NCBI GenBank assembly: GCA_964511945.1
Contig: CAZEHO010000001.1
Location: 186,001-250,000, forward strand
Direction: 5' to 3'
DNA from: CAZEHO01 sp964511945
Lineage (GTDB): Bacteria; Actinomycetota; Acidimicrobiia; Spongiisociales; UBA11373
Length of the DNA: 64,000 nt
Position numbers and translations under genes: made by a program. Of the stretch, positions 15,129 to 24,089 are shown piece after piece; the first letter of the stretch is position 1, and each line of letters opens with the position of its first letter. The notes below the pieces were generated by a model, which worked only from the letters and a program-made list of their open reading frames with translations, had not been told where the DNA came from and made no database searches.

Positions 15129-15959
15129 CTAGAACTCCGCCTCTGGGGGGATCGCGGCGCTCCTCAGGTCCTCGTCGAGCGCATCGAGCGCTGCCAGCTC
15201 GGCGTCTTCGAGGGAGAAATCGAATACGTCGAGGTTCTCCTCCATCAGCCGGCGAGGAGCCCATCCCGGAACCGCTGCGGTGCCGTGGTCGACGTGCCAG
15301 CGCAGGTAGACCTGGGCCACGGTCTTGCCGTGCCTGGTCGCAATCGCGGATGCCACCGGGTGGTCGAACTTGGCGCCGTTGGCGAATGGCCGGTACCCGA
15401 CCACGGTGACGCCGTGGCGCTCGGTCCCTGCAACCAGCGGCAGCTGGCTGAGACGGTTGAACGGATTCAGCTCGATCTGATTGATCGCCGGCATAACGCC
15501 GGCAAACGTGGCCAGCTCGTCGAGGGTGTCGGGCATGAAGTTGCTCACGCCGATAGATCGTGCCCGGCCCGAAGCGAGGATCTCCTCCATCGCCTGCCAC
15601 GTCTCGCGCAGGATGGACCGGACCGGCCAGTGCAGCATGAAGAGATCGACGGTCTCCAGCCCGGTCGAGGCCAGGCTCGCCTCAAACGCCCGGTGAGTGC
15701 CCTCATATCCCTGGTTCGTCGGCCACACCTTGGTGACGAAGAACAGGTCGTCCCGGGGGACCGGTGCGGTTCGGACCGCCTTGCCGGTCATCGCTTCGTT
15801 GCCGTAGAAGGTTGCGGTGTCGATGTGCCGGAATCCGACCTCGATGGCCTCGTGGATTACGGCGACGCCCTCGTCGTCGTCGGGAAGGCGGAACACGCCG
15901 AGACCGAAGATCGGCATCGCGACACCGGGGGCGATGTCGACGGTCGGTATCGGTGGCAT
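15129..15959 (-). CDS. Aldo/keto reductase (2,5-diketo-D-gluconate reductase-like)
   Basis: NADPH-dependent TIM-barrel reductase of the AKR5-type group. The tetrad is Asp47, Tyr52, Lys77 and His110, and GVSNF (about 137) and the C-terminal cofactor loop are present. Length 276 aa is normal. It lies 24 bases after lacI and is the third gene of the isomerase-lacI-AKR operon, so it should be induced with the transporter. Likely role is interconversion of a keto sugar or aldehyde intermediate; the substrate is not predictable. Confidence 0.87.
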   Translation of the reverse strand: MPPIPTVDIAPGVAMPIFGLGVFRLPDDDEGVAVIHEAIEVGFRHIDTATFYGNEAMTGKAVRTAPVPRDDLFFVTKVWPTNQGYEGTHRAFEASLASTGLETVDLFMLHWPVRSILRETWQAMEEILASGRARSIGVSNFMPDTLDELATFAGVMPAINQIELNPFNRLSQLPLVAGTERHGVTVVGYRPFANGAKFDHPVASAIATRHGKTVAQVYLRWHVDHGTAAVPGWAPRRLMEENLDVFDFSLEDAELAALDALDEDLRSAAIPPEAEF

Positions 15960-15983
15960 GAGGCTCTCCTGAGGTCGCTGGTA

Positions 15984-16982
15984 CTACGTGGATCGGGCGG
16001 GACCGGTGCTGTCGCGGACGATCACCTCGGTCTCGAGCAGCGGATGCTCGTTGGGGAGCGACTCCTCGTTGATGATCGAGCGGAGCATCCGCCAGGCTTC
16101 AGCGCCGAGGCGCTCCCTCGGGTTTCTCGCGGTGGTCAGCGATGGCTCCACGTAGCTGGCGAATGGGATGTCGTCGAATCCCGTAACCGACACCTCCTCG
16201 GGCACCGAGATGCCGAGTTCCTGCAGTCGGCGGAGCACTCCGAGGGCGGCGAGGTCGTTGGCCGCCATGATCGCGGTGGGTTCGTACTGGAGGGCCTCAT
16301 CGGTGGAGTGGTAGCCCTCCTCGATCGTGTATCCGCCGGGGATCCTGATCGGGTCGAGCCCGAAGGCGGCAGCCTGCTGGATGGCGCGCCACCGCTCGAT
16401 GTTGTACCAGGACTCGTGGGGGCCTGCGATGAACACCACGCGGCGGTGGTTGAGGCGGCCGAGCAGGCCCGCCATCTCGAGCATCGCGGAGAAGGAGTCG
16501 GCCGCGATCGAGGTGATGCCGATCCCGACCGGGATCCGGCCGACGCACACGAGTCGGGATCGATCGGCAGCTACCTCGCGCAGGTCCTCATTCGTCATGC
16601 GAGGCGAGCAGAGGATCACCCCGTCGGAGCTGCGGTAGAGATTGTCGACGAGAGCAGGCTCATCGGCGGCGACATCGTTGGATTCGTTGACCAGCATGCG
16701 GTACCCGTCCTCGCCGGTGCCGGCGCCGATCGCCTTGATCATCCAGTGAAACTCCGGATTGGCCAGCTGCGGAACGAACACACCGATGGTCCGGCTCTCG
16801 CCCATTGCGAGCCCACGGGCGACCGGACTCGGCCGGTACCCGAGGCGCTCGGCCGCCTCGCGGACGCGATCTGCAAGCTCGGGGCTGACCGAGGCCTTCT
16901 GTCGCATCACCCGCGAGACGGTCGCGATCGACACACCGGCTTCCCGAGCAACGTCGGAGATGGTGGCTCTGCGATCCGACAT
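15984..16982 (-). CDS. LacI-family transcriptional repressor
   Basis: 332 aa. The N-terminal helix-turn-helix (TISDVAREAGVSIATVSRVM, residues 7-26) and the hinge helix before residue 65 are followed by a periplasmic-binding-protein-like sensor domain, here probably binding the transported sugar or a derivative. AGGAG lies 5 bases before the ATG at 16982. It starts 8 bases after the isomerase gene and is followed by an aldo/keto reductase. The operators in front of this operon suggest autoregulation. It is the only DNA-binding regulator visible in the window and so the obvious partner of the ten operator copies, whose central CG and A/T-rich arms are typical of LacI-family sites. Confidence 0.93.
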   Translation of the reverse strand: MSDRRATISDVAREAGVSIATVSRVMRQKASVSPELADRVREAAERLGYRPSPVARGLAMGESRTIGVFVPQLANPEFHWMIKAIGAGTGEDGYRMLVNESNDVAADEPALVDNLYRSSDGVILCSPRMTNEDLREVAADRSRLVCVGRIPVGIGITSIAADSFSAMLEMAGLLGRLNHRRVVFIAGPHESWYNIERWRAIQQAAAFGLDPIRIPGGYTIEEGYHSTDEALQYEPTAIMAANDLAALGVLRRLQELGISVPEEVSVTGFDDIPFASYVEPSLTTARNPRERLGAEAWRMLRSIINEESLPNEHPLLETEVIVRDSTGPARST

Positions 16983-16990
16983 TCCCACTC

Positions 16991-17842
16991 CTAACTGATG
17001 CCGTCCTCCGCCGGACTCCACGCCGGACCCAATGTCGATGAGAAGCGCTCGACGCACCGGTCGAGGAGCAGCGCCGGGTCCAGCGCCCAGAGCTCGTCGG
17101 ACATGATCTCGATTTCGATGTCTCCATCGAACCCCGCCGCTTCGACCGAGCGGGTCAGCGCAGGCAAATCGATCGTGCCGTCGCCCATCATGCCGCGACT
17201 GGTCAATCCACCTTCGATCGGGAGCACCCAATCGGAGACGTGAAACCCGAGGATCCGGCCGGCGGCCCGGGCAATCTCCTCATGGACCCGGGGATCCCAG
17301 AATACGTGGTAAACGTCGACGGCAACACCGACGTACGGGGTATCGAACTCCTTCGCGATGTCGTTGGCTTCTTCCAGGGTCACGATCACCGATCGATCGT
17401 CGACCATCATCGGATGCAGTGGTTCGACTGCAAGCTTGACCCCCGCATCGATGGCATGAGGAAGGATCGTTTCGATGCCGCGCCGCACCTGGCTGCGGGC
17501 TTCGGGGAACGTCAGTCCGGACCGTGGTCCGCAGACCATGATGAGCGCTGCCGCCTCGAGGGCGTTGGCTTCATCGATGGCTCGCAGGTTCTCTTCGATG
17601 TTCTCCTTGAACCCGGTGCTGATGGGGGAGGGGAACATCCCGCCCCGACAGACGCTGCTGACACGGAGCCCGGCGTCGGAGATGATCCGGACGGATTCAT
17701 CGAGCCCGGTGTCGGCGATGTTGTGACGCCAGAGTGCAACCGCCTCCACCCCGCGATCGACGCAGGCGTTGGCCAACTCTGGGATCGACCATGCTTTGAT
17801 GGTGATCTGGTTGAGACTCAGCCTCGGATGTGGCGTCCCCAT
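16991..17842 (-). CDS. Sugar phosphate isomerase/epimerase-like TIM-barrel protein
   Basis: AP-endonuclease-2/xylose-isomerase-like barrel, 283 aa. Probable divalent-metal ligands are Glu140 (AVEPLHP), Asp176/His179 (VDVYHVFWD), His201 (GFHVSD) and Glu243 or Glu245 near the end. Members isomerise or epimerise sugars and keto sugars; some act on inositol intermediates or on 3-keto-glycosides. AAGGAG lies 9 bases before the ATG. It is the first gene of the operon with lacI, downstream of two operators and a TAGAAC -10-like box (17905-17910, minus strand). Confidence 0.85.
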   Translation of the reverse strand: MGTPHPRLSLNQITIKAWSIPELANACVDRGVEAVALWRHNIADTGLDESVRIISDAGLRVSSVCRGGMFPSPISTGFKENIEENLRAIDEANALEAAALIMVCGPRSGLTFPEARSQVRRGIETILPHAIDAGVKLAVEPLHPMMVDDRSVIVTLEEANDIAKEFDTPYVGVAVDVYHVFWDPRVHEEIARAAGRILGFHVSDWVLPIEGGLTSRGMMGDGTIDLPALTRSVEAAGFDGDIEIEIMSDELWALDPALLLDRCVERFSSTLGPAWSPAEDGIS

Positions 17843-17883
17843 CCGATCCTGCTCCTTCGCGTTGCCGGCGCGCCGATGGAGTC

Positions 17884-17895
17884 GAAAGCGCTTCC
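17884..17895. promoter_or_regulatory. LacI-type operator (site 7) before the isomerase-lacI operon
   Basis: GAAAGCGCTTCC, identical to site 3 in mftF. It lies 9 bases downstream of a TAGAAC -10-like box on the minus strand (with TTTGGT 16 bases further up), hence at the expected transcription start. Confidence 0.8.
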
Positions 17896-17959
17896 AGGAC
17901 TCTGGTTCTATCCCTCAGGAGTCTAGACCAAATCGGTGGCGTGAGCAGAGACGTAGGCG

Positions 17960-17971
17960 GTAAGCGGTTAC
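17960..17971. promoter_or_regulatory. LacI-type operator (site 8) before the isomerase-lacI operon
   Basis: GTAAGCGGTTAC lies 64 bases, centre to centre 76 bases, from site 7. It is just outside the end of the universal stress gene. The paired arrangement suggests autoregulation with cooperative binding. Confidence 0.75.
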
Positions 17972-17983
17972 TTCACCCCGATA

Positions 17984-18499
17984 TCAACCGAGTGGGGCCG
18001 GGTCGTCCTCGTCGCCGTCGGTCCCGTTGCTGCGGGGTGCGCTGGGGACGACGAGCACCGGGCGGATCGTGTCGCGCAGCACTCGGGCCGAGACACTCTC
18101 CCACTCCTCGAACAGCTGCTTGGTGGCCCCGACGACCACGAGGTCGACCCCTTCTTCGTCGGCGGCCGCCAGGATCCGTTCGGCGGGGTCTTCCCCCTCC
18201 AGGTAGCGTACCCGGGGTTCGATCCCGCGTACCCGCAGTGCGTTCAGCAGCGGTTCGGTGAGGCGATGGCCTCGCTCCTCGACATACCGGGCGATCAGGG
18301 CGTCCTCTTCGGTCGTCCACTCCGGGGTCGCATCGGTGAGTGGATGCCACTGCTCGGAGCGGATGGTCTCCAGAAACGAGCGGGGAACCTGGATGATCGT
18401 GATCACGATCACCTCGCCGTCTTCGCCGACGATCCGTTCGGCAACCCGGGCCACCGGCTCCGGGCTGAGCACGCCGGCGGTCGCGATCAGCATTCTCAC
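17984..18499 (-). CDS. Universal stress protein-like domain protein
   Basis: 171 aa. The opening RMLIATAGV strand and the C-terminal DLVVVGATKQLFEEWESVSARVLRDT match the UspA alpha/beta fold, including the GATKQ...S-ARVLR nucleotide-contact region in a degenerate form. The GTG at 18499 starts the protein; GATAGT lies 9 bases upstream, so translation may be leaderless. It is divergent from the flavin reductase. Its role is probably stress survival; no operon partner is visible. Confidence 0.75.
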   Translation of the reverse strand: MRMLIATAGVLSPEPVARVAERIVGEDGEVIVITIIQVPRSFLETIRSEQWHPLTDATPEWTTEEDALIARYVEERGHRLTEPLLNALRVRGIEPRVRYLEGEDPAERILAAADEEGVDLVVVGATKQLFEEWESVSARVLRDTIRPVLVVPSAPRSNGTDGDEDDPAPLG

Positions 18500-18557
18500 G
18501 GGGGCCAGACTATCGACACAATCGAGGGTACGCTCACCGCGCTGTCGAGGAGGTGTG

Positions 18558-19073
18558 GTGGAGCGCAAGGTTCCCGACGAGATCGTCAACAAGGTCCTGT
18601 GGAAGATCCCCAACGTGTTGTGCCTGCTGGGCACGAGGTCCGGCGACGAGTGGAACGCAATGACCACGAGCTGGGTGACACAGGTGGCGATGGAACCCGT
18701 GCTGGTGGCGGTCTCGGTCGACAAGAAGGCCGTGACCAATCGACTGATCGCCGACGGGGGGTCGTTCACCGTCAATCTGTGGTCGAGGGATGACACCCGA
18801 CCGTTTGTCAAGTTCTCCAAGCCTGCTCTCAAGGAAGGAATGAACCTGAATGGGCGGCCGATTCGCGAGGGCGCGACCGGAGCCCCCATCTTCACCGAGG
18901 CCATCGCGTTCCTGGATTGCACAACGCGCGAGGCGATCGACTGCGGAACACACGTGCTCTATCTCGGCGAGGTCGTCGACTGCGGATTCGCCGATGGTGG
19001 CGAGGAGGCCGACGTTGCCCGGATGGAGGACACCCGGATGAAGTACGGCGGGGTTAAGCGAGGCGGCCACTGA
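18558..19073 (+). CDS. Flavin reductase-like FMN-binding protein
   Basis: 171-residue split-barrel protein of the flavin reductase domain family. The segment NAMTTSWVTQVAMEPVLVAVSV is the typical FMN-binding core and FTVNLWS follows. Members reduce FMN for partner monooxygenases or act as flavoredoxins. GAGGAGG precedes two in-frame GTG codons (18555, 18558); the second has the better, though short, spacing. It converges on the ATP-grasp gene. The partner enzyme is not visible here. Confidence 0.8.
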   Translation: MERKVPDEIVNKVLWKIPNVLCLLGTRSGDEWNAMTTSWVTQVAMEPVLVAVSVDKKAVTNRLIADGGSFTVNLWSRDDTRPFVKFSKPALKEGMNLNGRPIREGATGAPIFTEAIAFLDCTTREAIDCGTHVLYLGEVVDCGFADGGEEADVARMEDTRMKYGGVKRGGH

Positions 19074-19083
19074 GCTGCGCGGG

Positions 19084-20253
19084 CTAGCGGCCTCGGAGGC
19101 GGCGAACCAGCGGCCGCAGCAGCGACCGGTACGCCAGGACCAGCGCCGGGGCGGGGTCGTCGAGCTTCCAGGTCACGTGAACCCGGGCCCTGGCCGCGGT
19201 TGCGATCAGGGCACCGATCCAACGGACGACGTCCCCGGATTCGAGCCCACCGCCCCGGATCTCCTCCTTGAGCCCGTCGATGTCGCCGAGGGTCCAGGCG
19301 TAGCGCACGCCGGTTCGAAGTGGAGGTACGACCACGTTGCGGTCGCGGGCAAGATCGACCGCGATCGAGGCGAGGTCGAGGCCGGCCCGGTGGGCAACCA
19401 CATAGTTGGCTCCCAGCCTCGGGTTCAGCTCGAGGAAGGAGACGGTCCCGTCGCCGGCGACAAGGAACTGGGTGCATCCGACGCCGGTGTACTTCATTGA
19501 TTCAGCGAGGGTCTCGGTGGCGGCAATGAGCTCGGGGTTCGGAGCCACCGCGCGTCCATCGACGGCGAGGCCGGTGCCGTCGCGGCGGTCGGTCCGGATG
19601 ATCTCGACCTCGACGGCGCCGAGGAGCTCGCCCCGATGGGCTGCGAAGTAGACGTTGTGGCGCGGCCCGTGGGCATAGCGCTGAACGATGAGCTTGCGGT
19701 GCGGTTCGGGCCACTCTGCGAACCTCGCCGCGAGGGCTTGCTCGTCGTCACAGCCGATGCCCTTCTCGCCGAAGATGCGCAGCAGCGGGTCGTGTGGCTT
19801 GACGAACACCGGAAACCCGATCTCCTCGACGGCAGCCTGAAGCTCGGCCGGGGAGGCGACGACCCGGTACGGAGCGTGGGGAACTCCGTGGTCCCCTGCC
19901 CGTCTCATGAGGGCGACCTTGTCCTGGCACTCGGTGGTGATGGCGACATCCGGCGCCGCGATCGGCACGTCGGGCAGTTCGTCACGATGTCGTCCGAACC
20001 AGGCGATTTCTCTGTCGCCCACCGGGAACACGACTGCGGGCCGGAATCGTTCGATCGCCTCCCGCAGGACCGGCGCGAAGTCTTCGTCGATCTGCGGGTG
20101 CTGCCATCGTTGGGACACGCGACGGGACCAGCGGACCTGTGACGGGGCGCTGTCGGCGATCCCGGCAACGACCCGATACCCGCGCCCATCGAGGGCCCGG
20201 ACCACTGCCAGAGTCTGGCGGTAGTCGCCGAGCACGAGCGCGACGGGTCTCAT
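19084..20253 (-). CDS. ATP-grasp ligase
   Basis: 389 aa. It has an N-terminal Rossmann-like lobe, then an ATP-grasp fold with FPVFVKPHDP (about 150), the grasp strand KLIVQRYAHGP (about 190) and the metal-binding end FLELNPRLGANY (about 275). ATP-grasp enzymes join a carboxylate to an amine via an acyl-phosphate. It shares a four-base overlap (ATGA type) with the membrane-protein gene upstream and is followed by no further gene on this strand. The company of a flippase suggests a role in decorating an envelope polymer; the substrate is unknown. Confidence 0.8.
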   Translation of the reverse strand: MRPVALVLGDYRQTLAVVRALDGRGYRVVAGIADSAPSQVRWSRRVSQRWQHPQIDEDFAPVLREAIERFRPAVVFPVGDREIAWFGRHRDELPDVPIAAPDVAITTECQDKVALMRRAGDHGVPHAPYRVVASPAELQAAVEEIGFPVFVKPHDPLLRIFGEKGIGCDDEQALAARFAEWPEPHRKLIVQRYAHGPRHNVYFAAHRGELLGAVEVEIIRTDRRDGTGLAVDGRAVAPNPELIAATETLAESMKYTGVGCTQFLVAGDGTVSFLELNPRLGANYVVAHRAGLDLASIAVDLARDRNVVVPPLRTGVRYAWTLGDIDGLKEEIRGGGLESGDVVRWIGALIATAARARVHVTWKLDDPAPALVLAYRSLLRPLVRRLRGR

Positions 20254-20957
20254 CCGCCCGCCTTCGCGTGCGGTGCCAGCGTCTCGTCGAGCGGACGGTG
20301 CCGGATCTGGGTGATTGCCGGGATCCCGGCAATCAGGGTGCCGGCGGCCGTCACTTCGAGAATCTCTTCTATGAACCGGGTCCCCGTGCTGCTTCCCACC
20401 AGATCCAGGCCGACGGCCAGCAGCGAACAGCAGACCGCCACGCCGACGTACGCCACCGGCTGATGAGCTCTGAACCAGCTCCGCGCCGTTCCGATCCAGC
20501 CGCGACGGACGGCGATGAGGGTGAGCACCGCCACTGCCGCGGCAACCACCGCGGCGACGTGGAGCCGCTTGATGCCGAACCCGGTGATGAAGCGTTCGGC
20601 AATGTCGAACACATCGTGCAGGCTGTCTACCGGTTCTCCGTCGACCACCGGCAGACGGAACCCGAGGATCCTGGCCCCGTAGGCGGTCTCCTCACCAAAC
20701 CCGATAAACCCGGCGGCCGGCAGCAGCCACGACCATCGCGGAGTGGAGGCTGAGCGCCGGATGGCGATGACACCCGCAATCCCGGCTGCAAGGAACAGCG
20801 CCGCTGAGATCCACTCGGTCACTCCGTCCTCACGGGTCAACGGTTCGCGGAGATTCGGCACCATCACGTAGGCGGCTGTCAGCACCACGACCAGCAGTCC
20901 GACTCCGAGGCGGATCGGATGGGGGACCGATGGAAGGGACGGTGGTGCTGGTCGCAT
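20250..20957 (-). CDS. Integral membrane protein of unknown function
   Basis: 235 aa with about six or seven hydrophobic helices (roughly 15-35, 48-65, 76-92, 132-150, 165-185, 205-225). A conserved-looking patch FIGFGEETAYGARILGF lies in the middle. I do not recognise the family beyond a hydrophobic protein with several conserved-looking Glu residues. It sits between the flippase and the ATP-grasp gene in one operon, which suggests a shared role in export or modification of a surface glycan. Confidence 0.7.
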   Translation of the reverse strand: MRPAPPSLPSVPHPIRLGVGLLVVVLTAAYVMVPNLREPLTREDGVTEWISAALFLAAGIAGVIAIRRSASTPRWSWLLPAAGFIGFGEETAYGARILGFRLPVVDGEPVDSLHDVFDIAERFITGFGIKRLHVAAVVAAAVAVLTLIAVRRGWIGTARSWFRAHQPVAYVGVAVCCSLLAVGLDLVGSSTGTRFIEEILEVTAAGTLIAGIPAITQIRHRPLDETLAPHAKAGG

Positions 20958-20962
20958 GAGTT

Positions 20963-22459
20963 CTATCCGTTTCTATCGGCGGTCGGCGGCGCCGCTTCAC
21001 CCGAACGCTGGAACAATCGGAAGAGATCGCCGAGCGCCCGCCGCTCCAGTCCGACCACGATTGGGAAGTAGACGGCCGCTCCGACCGCGGTCGCCACCGC
21101 AAGCCGGGTTCCCGGTGTCACCCCCTGGAGCAGCAGGAGCACCGGTCCGACTGCGGCTGCCATCGCTGCTCCGGCCAGGGCGGTCGGACCGAAGCGGGCG
21201 GCGATGCGGCGCAGCGGGAGATCGAGCATCCTCGCGGCGACCACGGTGCGCAATGTCTTGGCGGCGATCGTGGTCGCCAGGTGAGCGACGGCGATGCCGA
21301 TCAGCCCGTACTGCGCACCGATGAGCAGCGCCGGGATCACCATCACCAGCTTGACGACCGCCACTTTGGCCAGCACATCCGGCCGGCCTACTGCCTTGTA
21401 CACGTCACCGTCGGCAACCATCGAGGAGCTGACCAGCGCAAATCCGGCGAGGATTCGCATCACCGGGATGGCCTCGAGCCATTGGTCGCCGAGAGTGACC
21501 CTGACGATCGGGTCTGCGGCGAGGATCATGCCAAGACCGATGGGGACGATCACGATCTGGACATAGCGAATGGATTGCAGGAACCCCCGTCGCAGCCGCT
21601 CGGGATCGTCCTGCACGGTGGCGAAAGCCGGAAACACGGCCCGGTTGAGCACGGCCACCACGCCGAGCAGGAGGAGCTCGGGAAGTCGATACGCCAGGGT
21701 GTAGACACCCAGTGCACTCGCCCCCAGGACCTTGCCGACGATCAGGTAGTCGAGGTTCCCGGCGACCGTGTGGATGACGTCGACGCCGAGCAGGGGTGCG
21801 CCGAAGCGGGTCAGTGGGCGGACCAGCCGGCGGGCAAAGCGCAGCCGGGGGCGCCACGGCATGACGACCCACGCCAGTGCGGCCGACGTCGCCACCCCGG
21901 CGAGCTGCCCGGCCACCAGCGACCAGGCGCCGAACCCGGCGGCTGCGGCGGCGATGGAGACGATGCCGCGCACCGCCGCCTGTCCGACATCCGGGATCAC
22001 CTTGCGGGCGAACGCCAGCTCCCGCTGCAGCCGGACCAGGTGCGTCGTTCCGAGCGACTGGAGGAGGAACGTCAGCCCGAGGACCCGGAGCAGGGAGGTG
22101 ACCTGGGGCTCTTCGAAATAGCCGGCGATCCACGGTGCAATCGCGACGGTGATGCCGCTCAACACCGCGCCCAGTGCGATATTGATCCAGAACACCGTGT
22201 CGGCGGCATCCTCGATGTCGTCGCGGCGCTGGATCAGGGCACCGCCGAGTCCCAGGTCGCGCATCACGGTCAGGTACGTGATGACGACGGTCGCAAACCC
22301 GATGACCCCGAACTCCTCGGGTGTGAGCAGCCGCGCCAGCACCGCCGTGGTGACGAGGACGAGCGCCTTCGAGAAGAACCACGAGGTGTAGTTCCACGCC
22401 ACAGCGCGCGCCGTCCTCCGGGCCAGTGGCCGGCCCGACGGTGGTCGCAATGTGTCCAT
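20963..22459 (-). CDS. Polysaccharide flippase (Wzx/oligosaccharide exporter-like)
   Basis: 498 aa with 12-14 membrane helices. The N-terminal patterns VTTAVLARLLTPEEFGVIGFA and a later FGAPLLGVDVIHTVAGNLDYLIVG are typical of the MATE-like polysaccharide exporter family (Polysacc_synt_3). It should flip lipid-linked oligosaccharides across the membrane. It is the first gene of an operon with the membrane protein and the ATP-grasp ligase. No glycosyltransferases are next to it, so the glycan is made elsewhere. Confidence 0.88.
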   Translation of the reverse strand: MDTLRPPSGRPLARRTARAVAWNYTSWFFSKALVLVTTAVLARLLTPEEFGVIGFATVVITYLTVMRDLGLGGALIQRRDDIEDAADTVFWINIALGAVLSGITVAIAPWIAGYFEEPQVTSLLRVLGLTFLLQSLGTTHLVRLQRELAFARKVIPDVGQAAVRGIVSIAAAAAGFGAWSLVAGQLAGVATSAALAWVVMPWRPRLRFARRLVRPLTRFGAPLLGVDVIHTVAGNLDYLIVGKVLGASALGVYTLAYRLPELLLLGVVAVLNRAVFPAFATVQDDPERLRRGFLQSIRYVQIVIVPIGLGMILAADPIVRVTLGDQWLEAIPVMRILAGFALVSSSMVADGDVYKAVGRPDVLAKVAVVKLVMVIPALLIGAQYGLIGIAVAHLATTIAAKTLRTVVAARMLDLPLRRIAARFGPTALAGAAMAAAVGPVLLLLQGVTPGTRLAVATAVGAAVYFPIVVGLERRALGDLFRLFQRSGEAAPPTADRNG

Positions 22460-22499
22460 TGACGTCCCATCGGCGCCTCGGGAGGCTCACTCGATGGAT

Positions 22500-23693
22500 T
22501 CAGCCGACCGGATACCCCGGCTGGCCGGCGGCAACCCAGTCCTCGAAGGCCTTTTCGTTGGAGACGTCCTCGCCGCGTTGGGACGAGATCGCAAAGCGGT
22601 GGTGGAGGAAATCGCAGAAGCCCTGCACCGGGTCGGTGGTGTGGAGGTCGGTAAGTGCCACGATGCGCTGCAGCATCGGCTCGAAGATCTCGACCCGCCA
22701 CCGGATTGCTCCGATCGACTTCCCGGTGGGACTGTCGTGGGCGATCACGTAGCGGCTGAGATCCGAGAGGATCTGGCGAGCCTGCTGTTCCGACGCCTCG
22801 ACGCCGGTCAGTTCACGCAGCCGGCGGATGTGGAACTGGCGGGAACCGACCTTGAGGCTCATCCGGAGGCGGTCGCCGTGCTCCTGGGGGATCAGCTCTA
22901 GGTCGTCGATCTCAAAGCCGAGGTCGTTTACCCGCCGCATCCGCTCTGTGATCTTGTAGCGCTCGGCGGACCCGATGAGTTCCACCGTGGTGAGCTCATC
23001 CCACAGCGCCCGGTAGCGGGCCGCGATATCCGCGCCGAGGCCGAGATCCGCCTCATCGATCTCCCGGCCCTCGGAGGCGGCGATGTCGGCCATCCCCCCG
23101 GCCACGTTGATCTCCATGATGGCCAGGTCGTCCTCGCGCTGGCCGGCGCTCAATTCCTGGTGAACCCCGGATGTCTCGGCATCGACCATCGTCACCTCGA
23201 TCGCGCCGGCGTCGTAGCGATAGAGCACGTTGGAGAGGGAGCAATCTCCCCAGTAGACCCCGAGCAGGTGCAGCTGCACCAGCAGCCCGGCAAACGCATC
23301 GAGCATCTGATTGCGCCGCTCGCCGAAGCCCCAGCCCGACAGCAGCTCCCGGCAGGAGAAGGCGTGGTTGAGGTACACGGTGATCACCGCCGCCGACCAT
23401 TCGGCACCCGGATCGACCCAGGGACGCTCGATGATGCCGACCGGGTGCACCGCCGGTGCCGCCATCTCCTCGAGCCGCCGGAGCATGGCGTACTCGTTGC
23501 GGGCCGCTGCCAGGGGGAGCTCCTTGATGGCGTAGATGGCCTCCTCGTACCCGAAGAACTGCACCTCGTGCCGAGAGATCCCCTTGGGCAGGTCGAGGCG
23601 GTGGTCGGTGGACCACTCGGTCATCTGGCGCTCCCAGGGGAGGTCGAGGAGGTCGGGATGCCCGGCTCGAACGGTGATGGAGGGGGTCGTCAT
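22500..23693 (-). CDS. DUF4032 protein, kinase-like
   Basis: 397 aa. The N-terminal two thirds resemble the lipopolysaccharide-kinase/RIO fold: AIKELPL (ATP-lysine region, about 57), YWGDCSLSNVLYR (catalytic-loop-like, about 150) and VTMVDAETSG (metal-binding Asp, about 170). The C-terminal third is the domain found only with this family. Such proteins are common in actinobacteria; the substrate is not established. The ATG at 23693 is 6 bases after GACAAT, consistent with a leaderless start. It is divergent from the DUF971 gene. Confidence 0.82.
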   Translation of the reverse strand: MTTPSITVRAGHPDLLDLPWERQMTEWSTDHRLDLPKGISRHEVQFFGYEEAIYAIKELPLAAARNEYAMLRRLEEMAAPAVHPVGIIERPWVDPGAEWSAAVITVYLNHAFSCRELLSGWGFGERRNQMLDAFAGLLVQLHLLGVYWGDCSLSNVLYRYDAGAIEVTMVDAETSGVHQELSAGQREDDLAIMEINVAGGMADIAASEGREIDEADLGLGADIAARYRALWDELTTVELIGSAERYKITERMRRVNDLGFEIDDLELIPQEHGDRLRMSLKVGSRQFHIRRLRELTGVEASEQQARQILSDLSRYVIAHDSPTGKSIGAIRWRVEIFEPMLQRIVALTDLHTTDPVQGFCDFLHHRFAISSQRGEDVSNEKAFEDWVAAGQPGYPVG

Positions 23694-23725
23694 GGCGCCA
23701 TTGTCGCTCGTCGCGAGCGCGGCGG

Positions 23726-23731
23726 TACGCT
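23726..23731 (+). promoter_or_regulatory. -10 box of the DUF971 gene
   Basis: TACGCT followed after 7 bases by ATG; predicted leaderless start. Confidence 0.55.
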
Positions 23732-23738
23732 CCCGGTC

Positions 23739-24059
23739 ATGGAGATTCCGGCCAGCATCGAGGTGCGCGAGCGGACCGCCGTTGTCATTGGCTGGCCCGA
23801 CGGCTCCACCACGACGCTGTCGGCGCGACAGCTTCGGGGCGGATGCCAATGCGCCACGTGCCGGGAGCCGTCGGGGATCGCGGCCACCGCATCCGTGCTC
23901 GGGGGGCATCAGCCGATCGAGATCGTTGAAGCGGCGCTGGTGGGGAACTACGCGATCAACTTCGTGTTCACTCCGGATCACCACGGCACCGGAATCTTCC
24001 CGTTCGATCTGCTGCGCACGCTGGGTGACGGCTCCGCTGCCGACGAGCCACCGGCGTAG
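23739..24059 (+). CDS. DUF971 (gamma-butyrobetaine hydroxylase N-terminal-like) protein
   Basis: 106 aa consisting of a single domain. The short ligand-binding fold with RGGCQCATCREP (two close Cys pairs, likely metal-binding) and VGNYAINFVFTPDHHGTGIFPF is diagnostic. Stand-alone members are often near iron-sulfur or Mrp/ApbC genes, but none is here. It lies 30 bases before the aldehyde dehydrogenase and may be co-transcribed with it. The function is not established. Confidence 0.85.
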   Translation: MEIPASIEVRERTAVVIGWPDGSTTTLSARQLRGGCQCATCREPSGIAATASVLGGHQPIEIVEAALVGNYAINFVFTPDHHGTGIFPFDLLRTLGDGSAADEPPA

Positions 24060-24089
24060 GATGCTGCTGCTGTAGCCCTCGGAGTCCAG

